Assembly (NCBI GenBank): GCA_030598905.1 | Contig: JAUVPA010000133.1 | Coordinates: 1-5,191 of the forward strand | DNA length: 5,191 nt | Source of the DNA: Acidimicrobiia bacterium | GTDB taxonomy: Bacteria > Actinomycetota > Acidimicrobiia > Spongiisociales > UBA5794 | Reading direction: 5' to 3' | Shown: positions 1 to 4,688 of the stretch, in pieces | Layout: every line of letters begins with the position of its first letter | How positions within the stretch are numbered: the stretch's first letter is position 1 | Made by a program: the position numbers and the translations under genes | The notes under the pieces: generated by a model | Database searches by the model: none | Told to the model about the DNA's origin: nothing | Seen by the model: only the letters and a program-made list of their open reading frames with translations

Positions 1-1
1 G

Positions 2-550
2 ACGCTGCGCGATCTCATCGTCGTGGTGCCCTTCTTGCTCTTCGGCATGACGTCGCGGCGGGCGGTTTTCCCCGCAGCGATCGTCGTCATCCCCTTCGCT
101 TCTACGGCGTGGATACCGGCGATTCGCGAGTCGAAGGCATCGTCGAGGATCGTCATATGGACGATGCTTTTCGCAGTGATCGCGACCTATCTCGCATTCC
201 TCGTGCTGCGGCCCGTCACTCTCGACGACGAACTCTTTCCGCCTGATGAGGCGGTCGCCGCCGTGGCCGGTCGCACCGTGTTTCAGTCCGATGCCGTGGG
301 TGGTTATCGGATCTGGCAGGGCGGGCCGGAGGAGTTGGTGTTCTTCGACGACCGTGCCGAACTCTTCGGAGAGGAATTCATCAGCAGGTACCTCGAGGCT
401 GTTGCCGGCGACTACGAGGAGTTGTTCGCGGAGCACGATATCGATGCCGTTCTCGGCTTGTCGGGTTGGCCGCTGGTGAGGATTCTGGAGCGCGACGGTT
501 GGACTGAGACATTCCGAGACGACAATTTCGTGGTGATGATCGGCGGGTGA
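2..550 (+). CDS. Polytopic membrane protein, C-terminal part (5' end outside window)
   Basis: The reading frame is open from the left edge, so only the last 182 residues are visible. The first ~70 residues contain two hydrophobic stretches (about residues 5-35 and 51-70) with an SRR motif between membrane-like segments. The remaining ~110 residues are hydrophilic and appear to be a small soluble domain carrying GGYRIW, FFDDRAELFG, FISRYLEAVAG and DIDAVLGL blocks. From memory, this arrangement (GGYLIW, then D-x-RAELYG) resembles the C-terminal end of large actinobacterial multi-pass membrane proteins related to the GT-C/ArnT-like glycosyltransferase superfamily. That family placement is recall, and no catalytic region lies in the window. 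The gene ends with TGA at 548-550, convergent with bpa and 54 bases from its stop. The GTG at 23 is an internal codon, not a credible start. I am confident that it is coding and a membrane protein, less so about its biochemical role. Confidence 0.8.
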   Translation, partial: TLRDLIVVVPFLLFGMTSRRAVFPAAIVVIPFASTAWIPAIRESKASSRIVIWTMLFAVIATYLAFLVLRPVTLDDELFPPDEAVAAVAGRTVFQSDAVGGYRIWQGGPEELVFFDDRAELFGEEFISRYLEAVAGDYEELFAEHDIDAVLGLSGWPLVRILERDGWTETFRDDNFVVMIGG

Positions 551-604
551 CACCCCAAACCGCGGCGTCAACGAATCACGACCGACTGCGAGTTGCTGCT
601 CTTG

Positions 605-1018
605 TCAGAGGTATTGGCCCGGCATGACACGATCGTCTGCAGCCGATTCCTGGAACGCGGCCACCTGCGCCTCGGCCTCGATCTGCTGGCCCTGCACGGC
701 GATCACTACTCCACTCATCAGGCCGTCGAGCCAGCCGACGAGCTCCGCCTGGGCGATCCGCAACGCCGACGGAGAAGGCGCAGCCTTATCGAAGCGGATG
801 GCGAGTTCGGTGATCTCCTCATGCAGCTCAGGTGAGATCACACCGTCGAGTTCGTCGATGGTGCGTTCGTAGATCGCTTTGAACTGCTCGCAGCCGGCCG
901 CATCACATGGCGTCGTCCGTGCTTCCTCCAGCATGGCCTTGGCCAGAGCAATGAGACGCATGAGCTTGCCGGGTCGCGCGATGAAGCCTGTGGACTGGTT
1001 GGGTGCCAACGTGGTCAT
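605..1018 (-). CDS. bpa: Bacterial proteasome activator Bpa/PafE
   Basis: This 137-residue protein matches the Bpa/PafE family (formerly DUF2587). In known members, Bpa forms a dodecameric ring that docks on the 20S proteasome and opens its gate without ATP, allowing degradation of unfolded or non-pupylated proteins in the cytoplasm. The recognisable core runs from about residue 17 (PGKLMRLIALAKAMLEEAR) through ISPELHEEI (61-69) to LRIAQAELVGWLDGLMSG (86-103) and a QGQQIEAEAQ helix (109-118). The protein ends precisely in GQYL (134-137), the HbYX-like tail that inserts into the proteasome alpha ring. It is shorter than the mycobacterial protein (about 174 residues as I recall), mainly because of a shorter N-terminus and linker before the tail. 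The ATG at 1016-1018 is supported by GGGAGA six bases upstream. Two cysteines (38 and 43) near the first helical turn are unusual. The gene is convergent with the upstream membrane protein and divergent from the transporter. The sequence supports the family assignment strongly. Confidence 0.95.
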   Translation of the reverse strand: MTTLAPNQSTGFIARPGKLMRLIALAKAMLEEARTTPCDAAGCEQFKAIYERTIDELDGVISPELHEEITELAIRFDKAAPSPSALRIAQAELVGWLDGLMSGVVIAVQGQQIEAEAQVAAFQESAADDRVMPGQYL

Positions 1019-1207
1019 GGTGTTTCTCCCATCTGGTGAGGCACAAGTCTTTGGTAAGGCAACAACTCCTCAGCCAGCGCCCGCCTGCGATTGACACAGT
1101 GCGGACGCTTCCGTTCCTCTTTTTGCATCGCGGCGGCGATTCGAGGGAAGAAGCAAGGGTTCAGCACGCTTGAAGAGAGCGGAGTTGGCGGTAAAGGCCG
1201 AGAAAGA
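1019..1207. promoter_or_regulatory. Divergent intergenic region between bpa and the TauE/SafE gene
   Basis: This 189-bp spacer must contain promoters for both flanking genes. A perfect TTGACA lies at 1091-1096 on the plus strand, but nothing resembling TANNNT follows at 16-19 bases (the sequence there is TTCCTC/TCCTCT), so no full promoter can be called. On the minus strand toward bpa no convincing -35/-10 pair was found. A short dyad ATCGC-GGCG-GCGAT lies at 1127-1140 without a T-tract in the direction needed for a terminator. An AAAGG at 1193-1197 sits ten bases before the chosen transporter ATG and may be its ribosome binding site. Confidence 0.45.
1025..1030 (-). promoter_or_regulatory. 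Ribosome binding site of bpa
   Basis: On the minus strand the sequence reads GGGAGA, then six bases, then ATG at 1018. This good Shine-Dalgarno match fixes the bpa start. Confidence 0.75.
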
Positions 1208-2065
1208 ATGGATCTCACATTCTGGTGGTTGTTTCCCGTTGCCATCGTCATTGCCGCGGTCGCGAACGGCGCAGGGATCGGGGGTGCGACCTTCTTCTCG
1301 CCCTTGCTCGTCATCGTGGTAGGGCTCGAACCGGCGACAGCGGTTGGTGTGGCTCTAGCGACCGAGGTCTTCGGATTCTCGTCGGGTGTGGTCGCCCACG
1401 CCCGAGCGGGAGCCATCGATTGGCGGATCGTGCGGCTGCTTGCGATCGTCTCAGTTCCTGCGGCGATTGTGGGATCCATCGTCGCGGGTCTGGCTCCCGA
1501 GACGGTCCTGAAAGGCGTTCTTGCGCTTGGTCTGACGGGGATCGCCGTTGTGTTCATTCGACACCACGATCCGGACGGTGAGGATGCCGAAATCGAGGCG
1601 GGCACTGGGATCGTCGACCCGGCCTTCTCTCGACACATCGTGTTGGCTGACGGCAGCGACTATCGATTCGAGGTCTGTCGGCCGTCCGTTGGCCGACTTG
1701 GGGCTGGGATCGGCGGCTTGTTCGTCGGTATGATCTCAACAGGTCTCGGGGAGGCCAACTCGTTCACTCTCGTGAAGCGCTGTCGAGTTCCGTCGCGCAT
1801 CGCCGTCGCTGTGAGTGTGACGACGGTTGCGTTGACGGCGCTTGCTGCGTCCGTTGTTCACGCTATCGATTTCGCGGCGGATTCAACCGCTGACTACGCC
1901 TTGATGGCTTCGATACTCGTCTTTACCGTTCCCGGCGTTCTGATCGGGGGCCAACTGGGTCCCCGACTCGTCGGGCGCCTTCCGGAGCAGAGGCTGATTC
2001 ATGCACTCGGCTGGATCTTCCTTGTCATTGCGGCTATCACCGTTGGAGAGGCCATCGCGGCGTGA
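1208..2065 (+). CDS. TauE/SafE-family membrane transporter (sulfite/anion exporter type)
   Basis: This 285-residue integral membrane protein has the two-repeat architecture of the TauE/SafE family, whose characterised members move sulfite, sulfoacetate or related small anions across the cytoplasmic membrane; the substrate here is unknown. The first half has helices at about residues 7-27, 30-62, 75-95 and 100-118, with the family's NGAGIGGATFFSPLL (20-34) and a region resembling GV-ALATEVFGF (47-57). The second half repeats the pattern with GGLFVGMISTGLGEANS (169-185), RVPSRIAVAVS (193-203) and helices near 196-220, 230-250 and 265-283. A hydrophilic linker at about 119-160 (DPDGEDAE to YRFEVCRP) separates the halves and is longer than in minimal members. 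I chose the ATG at 1208 because membrane sequence begins immediately after it. The longer frame from TTG at 1091 would add 39 mostly polar residues unlike a TauE N-terminus. The gene ends 15 bases before a strong terminator hairpin. Confidence 0.85.
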   Translation: MDLTFWWLFPVAIVIAAVANGAGIGGATFFSPLLVIVVGLEPATAVGVALATEVFGFSSGVVAHARAGAIDWRIVRLLAIVSVPAAIVGSIVAGLAPETVLKGVLALGLTGIAVVFIRHHDPDGEDAEIEAGTGIVDPAFSRHIVLADGSDYRFEVCRPSVGRLGAGIGGLFVGMISTGLGEANSFTLVKRCRVPSRIAVAVSVTTVALTALAASVVHAIDFAADSTADYALMASILVFTVPGVLIGGQLGPRLVGRLPEQRLIHALGWIFLVIAAITVGEAIAA

Positions 2066-2073
2066 ATCCCCGG

Positions 2074-2108
2074 AGAAAGAAAAGCGGGAGGCCGAAGCCT
2101 CCCGCTTT
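2074..2108. terminator. Bidirectional intrinsic terminator (12-bp stem, tetraloop)
   Basis: The arms AAAGCGGGAGGC (2081-2092) and GCCTCCCGCTTT (2097-2108) are perfectly complementary around a four-base loop. It lies 15 bases after the transporter stop and 19 bases after the pilin stop, so it serves convergent genes. Read on the plus strand the stem ends in CTTT followed by CGCTTGAT, a modest tract. Read on the minus strand the loop becomes C(UUCG)G, a very stable tetraloop, and the stem is followed by TTTTCTTTCTCC, a better terminator tail. It should therefore be strong for the pilin transcript and useful for the transporter. Confidence 0.88.
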
Positions 2109-2119
2109 CGCTTGATCCT

Positions 2120-2135
2120 GTTCCTGGTCAGGAAC
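2120..2135. repeat. Perfect 7-bp inverted repeat over the pilin stop codon
   Basis: GTTCCTG (2120-2126) and CAGGAAC (2129-2135) are perfect reverse complements with two bases between them, spanning the TGA of the pilin gene (2128-2130). In RNA this could form a compact hairpin just before the main terminator. No protein-binding role can be read from the sequence, and chance is possible. Confidence 0.5.
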
Positions 2136-2307
2136 CGGCCATTGAGTTGCCGGCGTCCGTCAGGACCGAGGACGCATTTTTTCCGAGCAGGATGATCGCG
2201 GCGATCGCAACAATCGCGATAAGGGCCACAAGCAGCGCGTACTCTACGAGGCTCGCACCATCTTCAGTGCTGAGCCGGCTTTGGATTGCCGTCCAAAGAC
2301 GAAGCAT
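2128..2307 (-). CDS. flp: Flp-type type IVb pilin
   Basis: This 59-residue protein has the standard layout of a Flp/Fap prepilin, the small major subunit of Tad-type type IVb pili. A 17-residue polar leader ends in glycine (RLSTEDG), followed by ASLVEYALLVALIAIVAIAA. The expected TadV/prepilin-peptidase cleavage is G17|A18, which puts the conserved glutamate at mature position +5 and tyrosine at +6, exactly as in the family. The mature protein would be 42 residues: one hydrophobic helix (about 18-41) and a short polar tail. The ATG at 2305-2307 is chosen because AGGAGG lies six bases upstream. The same frame continues upstream to 2490 without a stop, but that extension includes the heptamer repeat and hairpins and looks non-coding. 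No tadA, tadB, tadC, tadV or rcpC is in the window, so the assembly machinery would have to be elsewhere. The gene lies 189 bases after the response regulator on the same strand and ends at the shared terminator. Confidence 0.92.
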   Translation of the reverse strand: MLRLWTAIQSRLSTEDGASLVEYALLVALIAIVAIAAIILLGKNASSVLTDAGNSMAGS

Positions 2308-2313
2308 CTCCAA

Positions 2314-2320
2314 CCTCCTA
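2314..2320 (-). promoter_or_regulatory. Strong ribosome binding site of flp
   Basis: On the minus strand TAGGAGG is followed by six bases and ATG at 2307. This near-ideal Shine-Dalgarno sequence decides the short 59-residue start and predicts high expression, as expected for a major pilin. Confidence 0.88.
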
Positions 2321-2352
2321 TTGGCAGGGTGATCCGATGTGAACAATACGAA

Positions 2353-2358
2353 ATTATG
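2353..2358 (-). promoter_or_regulatory. Candidate -10 element for flp
   Basis: The region 2341-2357 is the most AT-rich patch in this intergenic spacer. On the minus strand it contains CATAAT, close to the TATAAT consensus, which would give a 5' leader of roughly 40 bases. No good -35 hexamer is seen 16-18 bases upstream (GGTCGC at 17), so the call is tentative; an activator such as the neighbouring regulator could compensate, but that is inference. Confidence 0.35.
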
Positions 2359-2410
2359 CCCCAAGAGGCCATAGGGCGACCGACCCAATTCCTCTGTTGT
2401 TCCCCCATAA

Positions 2411-2438
2411 GGCGTCAGGCGTCGGGCGTCGGGCGTCG
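2411..2438. repeat. Four tandem copies of a heptamer (GGCGTCR)
   Basis: The plus strand reads GGCGTCA once and GGCGTCG three times in perfect register, 28 bases in all. It lies in the non-coding spacer between the response regulator stop and the pilin promoter region. It may be a small variable-number repeat. No protein would be expected from it. Confidence 0.85.
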
Positions 2439-2463
2439 GAAAACGACATGGGAAGCGCGGGTA

Positions 2464-2500
2464 GCGCCGCCATAGCGGCGCGCGTATCAACAGCCGCTAT
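2464..2500 (-). promoter_or_regulatory. Overlapping alternative hairpins just after the response regulator
   Basis: Two perfect inverted repeats share an arm. GCGCCGC (2464-2470) pairs with GCGGCGC (2475-2481) around a 4-base loop, and ATAGCGGC (2472-2479) pairs with GCCGCTAT (2493-2500) around a 13-base loop that reaches into the regulator stop codon (2497-2499). They cannot form together. Neither is followed by a T-tract in the direction of transcription, so they are not classical intrinsic terminators. They could partly attenuate, stabilise the 3' end of the upstream message, or be incidental in GC-rich DNA. Confidence 0.45.
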
Positions 2501-3138
2501 TTGATGCCCAGGCGCATGGCTTCGACGACCAACTGCGCTCGATCGGAGACGGCGAGCTTCTCGTAGATGCTTGCCAGGTGGTTCTTGACCGTCTTCTGCG
2601 AGATGTAGAGCTCGTCGGCGAGATCCACGGTACGGGAAATGCCTCCGACGAGGAGCACGAGAACTTCCTTTTCGCGTTCGGTGAGCTCGGCCGCACCGCC
2701 CGTCAGGGTGGCCTCCCGATACGGTTCCAGTGCGGCGGTCAGGTCCTCGTCATCGGTGACGTCGATGAGGTTCTCGCCCGCCTCGGCGGCTCGGACGGCT
2801 GCGGCCAGGTCGGGCAGGGGAGAGGACTTGGACAACATGCCGACGGCACCGGCTCGCCTCGCCCGTTTCCGGTACTCGTCTTCCGCGTGCATCGTGACGA
2901 CAAGCGTCGGAGGCGGATCGTCCAGGCGCGCCAGCGCCGACAGGCCGCCCAGTTTCGGCATCTCGACATCGAGCAGGAGCACATCGGGGTGGACACGCTC
3001 GAGCAACTGAAGCAGCGCTCTTCCGTCTGTCGCCGTGCCGATCACCTGCATGTCGGGAAGCGAACCGAGGGATTGAGCGAGTCCCTCCAGCATCATCGTG
3101 TGATCGTCGGCGATGACGATACGTATCGGTCTTGTCAT
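2497..3138 (-). CDS. NarL/FixJ-family response regulator (REC + LuxR-type HTH)
   Basis: This 213-residue cytoplasmic transcription regulator has the usual length and order for the family. The receiver domain (about 4-120) shows the acidic pair D11/D12, phospho-acceptor D57 in LLLDVEMP, a threonine switch residue at T82 (VVTMH) and the conserved lysine K104 (MLSKS). A linker containing acidic TDDED leads to the LuxR-type DNA-binding domain (about 150-212), with LTEREKEVL, the recognition-helix segment SQKTVKNHLASIYEKL and the closing SDRAQLVVEAMRLG. Phosphorylation at D57 by the adjacent kinase should promote dimerisation and DNA binding. The ATG at 3136-3138 lies one base after the kinase stop (TGAGATG on the minus strand), so translation is probably coupled; only a weak GGGGG is upstream. 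The target genes are not known. The pilin 189 bases downstream is the nearest candidate, together with autoregulation at the kinase promoter. Confidence 0.95.
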   Translation of the reverse strand: MTRPIRIVIADDHTMMLEGLAQSLGSLPDMQVIGTATDGRALLQLLERVHPDVLLLDVEMPKLGGLSALARLDDPPPTLVVTMHAEDEYRKRARRAGAVGMLSKSSPLPDLAAAVRAAEAGENLIDVTDDEDLTAALEPYREATLTGGAAELTEREKEVLVLLVGGISRTVDLADELYISQKTVKNHLASIYEKLAVSDRAQLVVEAMRLGIK

Positions 3139-3139
3139 C

Positions 3140-4639
3140 TCAGGGCCCCCAGCCGATCGTCACTACCGTGCCTTGGCTGGGAGTCGACGAGAGATCGAAG
3201 TCGGCACCGATCTCGGCCGCTCGCTCCTTCATCCCAATGATTCCAAAGTGTCCTCGCGGCGAGTCGGCTGCGTCGAATCCATCCCCATCGTCGCTGATCG
3301 TGATCATTCCCCGATCACGGTCGACGCTGCCCTCGACGCGGACCAGTGTGGCGCTCGAATGTTCGAGAGCATTACGCACTGCTTCGGTGAGGATCGCTCC
3401 GAGTTCCAATGCCATGGCCGATCGAGCGGGACGTCGCTCCTCGATGTCGATCAAGATGGCGGGACCGTCGGCATCGACGTCGGTGGCCGCGCTGTGGGCA
3501 CGTTCCACGAGGCTGACGGTCTGGTCGGCGCGCAGGTCGTTGACCGTGCCGCGGACCGCCTCAACGAGTCGAGTCACGGTTTCTCGCATCGAATCGAGGT
3601 GCCGACGAGTTTCAGGGTCGAGCGGGCTCTGGTGCAGGATGAGATCGATTCCCAGGCCGAGTGAAGCGAGGCTGGGGCCGATGTCGTCGTGGAGCTCACG
3701 AGCGACCCGAATGCGTTCCTCGCGAACGGCTTTCCCGGCGATGTCCTGAAGGAGCTGAATGTTGTCGAAGGCAAGAGCCACCGGGCGCAGGGCGTCTTCG
3801 ATCAGCGGTTCGTAGTCGTCGAGTGGCTTCTCGGGCTGCTCCCACAGCGTGAGGTGTCCGAGAGACCGCTCACCCAGCGCAATGGCGTACGACAAGGGTG
3901 GCGGCGACTCGTCGCTGGGTATCCCTCGGCGAGCCACAACGATGTCGCCTTCTTGAGAAATGCTCACCTCTCCGGCCTCGAAAGGGATGACGAGTGCCAG
4001 GTCGCGGAGAGCCGCCTGGCCGACGCTTACAGGGTTCAGCTCCGAGCTGTCGGCGAGATCGGAGAGGCTGAGGAGCAGGGTGTGGGCCGTTGCCAGACGT
4101 TCGAGCCGGCGTCCGCGTGCCGCGTCGAGCTCCTCGGTCCTCTGCCGCTCTTCGATCAGGATGCGTCGTGCCTGGGCGAAGGTGACGGCGATCAACAGGT
4201 ACAACGCAGCGGCCTGGAAGAACCCAGGACTCAGGATCTCCTGGCCGAGGCTTCCCATGACGATGGCGAGGCCGGCACCCGAAAGCAGAGCGGTGGCGAC
4301 GCCCATGCGGAAACCGTGGAAGGCTGAGGCATAGAACACCGGAACCGTGAGAAAGAGGACGTACGGGCTTTCGACACCACCGGTGAGGGCGATAGCGACC
4401 AGGGATGCCACAACACCCGCGAGTGACATCATCTCCCCGCCGGCGTCACCGTCCCGCCACTTCCTGGGCAACGCCTGCATCGCGATGACGTAACCACCTG
4501 CGGAGACGGCGGCGGTCAACACCGTGACGGTTGCACCGATGGCGACAAACGAGATGATGATTCCGAGCGCGAGCGCTACCCACGACAGTGCGGTGAGTAT
4601 CCAGTCGAATCGAAGCTCCCAAGGATCGTTCGACACCAT
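3140..4639 (-). CDS. Membrane sensor histidine kinase, HisKA_3 (NarX/LiaS-like) class
   Basis: This 499-residue protein (from ATG at 4639) is the partner of the adjacent regulator. The N-terminus holds about six hydrophobic segments (roughly residues 13-32, 34-54, 72-87, 92-108, 112-131, 142-157) with short loops, so there is no large extracellular sensor and the signal may be sensed in or near the membrane. A charged coiled-coil-like segment (158-185) follows, then a GAF-like region (about 186-298). The dimerisation/phosphotransfer helix has the HisKA_3 motif RVARELHDDIGPSLASL, with phospho-accepting H317. The ATPase domain shows the N-box EAVRNALEHSS (N423), the G1 box SDDGDGFD (450-456) and the G2 box GHFGIIGMKERA (463-474). 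All catalytic motifs are intact. Longer starts at 4690 and 4765 exist in frame but overlap the divergent coaE, have no ribosome binding site and add polar sequence unlike a membrane N-terminus. The chosen ATG has no Shine-Dalgarno either, but has a -10-like TACCCT six bases upstream, which suggests a leaderless message. Confidence 0.92.
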   Translation of the reverse strand: MVSNDPWELRFDWILTALSWVALALGIIISFVAIGATVTVLTAAVSAGGYVIAMQALPRKWRDGDAGGEMMSLAGVVASLVAIALTGGVESPYVLFLTVPVFYASAFHGFRMGVATALLSGAGLAIVMGSLGQEILSPGFFQAAALYLLIAVTFAQARRILIEERQRTEELDAARGRRLERLATAHTLLLSLSDLADSSELNPVSVGQAALRDLALVIPFEAGEVSISQEGDIVVARRGIPSDESPPPLSYAIALGERSLGHLTLWEQPEKPLDDYEPLIEDALRPVALAFDNIQLLQDIAGKAVREERIRVARELHDDIGPSLASLGLGIDLILHQSPLDPETRRHLDSMRETVTRLVEAVRGTVNDLRADQTVSLVERAHSAATDVDADGPAILIDIEERRPARSAMALELGAILTEAVRNALEHSSATLVRVEGSVDRDRGMITISDDGDGFDAADSPRGHFGIIGMKERAAEIGADFDLSSTPSQGTVVTIGWGP

Positions 4640-4645
4640 GTGCTG

Positions 4646-4651
4646 AGGGTA
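4646..4651 (-). promoter_or_regulatory. Candidate -10 element of a leaderless kinase-regulator transcript
   Basis: On the minus strand TACCCT fits the actinobacterial TANNNT pattern. Its last base is six bases before the ATG at 4639, so transcription starting at the usual distance would begin at the start codon itself. No ribosome binding site lies between them, which fits a leaderless message. The -35 region (TCGGTC at 17 bases) is poor. Confidence 0.45.
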
Positions 4652-4655
4652 CAGT
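4650..4655 (+). promoter_or_regulatory. Candidate -10 element for coaE
   Basis: On the plus strand TACAGT fits TANNNT. It is followed by six bases and an in-frame GTG at 4662, the geometry of a leaderless gene; transcription would otherwise give a 27-base leader before the ATG at 4689. It overlaps the opposing -10 candidate by two bases. No strong -35 is visible; TTCGAC at 4629-4634 is a partial match at a short 15-base spacing. Confidence 0.42.
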
Positions 4656-4663
4656 CGGACTGT
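4651..4663. repeat. 13-bp perfect dyad in the divergent promoter region
   Basis: ACAGTC (4651-4656) and GACTGT (4658-4663) are perfect inverted arms around one central G. The dyad covers most of the plus-strand -10 candidate and touches the minus-strand one, a suitable place for an operator. Protein binding is inference; a six-base arm pair can arise by chance. Confidence 0.45.
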
Positions 4664-4688
4664 GGATCGACCGAGGTCTTCGGAACCC

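Noticed and set aside
551..604. Terminator between the membrane protein and bpa
   Set aside because: The 54-base convergent spacer has no stem of useful length followed by a T-tract in either direction.
1091..1120. Complete sigma-70 promoter from TTGACA at 1091
   Set aside because: No TANNNT-like -10 lies 16-19 bases downstream, so only a -35-like hexamer can be claimed.
1091..1207. TTG start giving a 39-residue longer transporter
   Set aside because: The added residues are polar and unlike the family N-terminus, and the TTG is part of a TTGACA promoter-like hexamer. The ATG at 1208 directly precedes the first helix.
1015..1638. Minus-strand frame of 207 codons across the bpa-transporter spacer
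   Set aside because: It overlaps the membrane-protein coding region, its product is low-complexity and rich in P/T/S/R, and it has no recognisable domain.
2308..2490. Upstream extension of the pilin frame to 2490
   Set aside because: The leader of Flp pilins is short, the ATG at 2307 has an almost perfect ribosome binding site, and the extension covers a heptamer repeat and hairpin DNA.
2578..3240. Long plus-strand frame of 220 codons opposite the response regulator
   Set aside because: It is antisense to a clearly recognisable regulator with intact motifs, its product resembles no family I know, and it has no ribosome binding site. GC-rich coding DNA often leaves the opposite strand open.
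3113..4327. Several plus-strand frames (3113-3664, 3132-3749, 3689-4327, 3960-4334) opposite the histidine kinase
   Set aside because: The kinase reads through all its catalytic boxes on the minus strand. These frames are compositionally shadow-like, overlap each other and show no motif.
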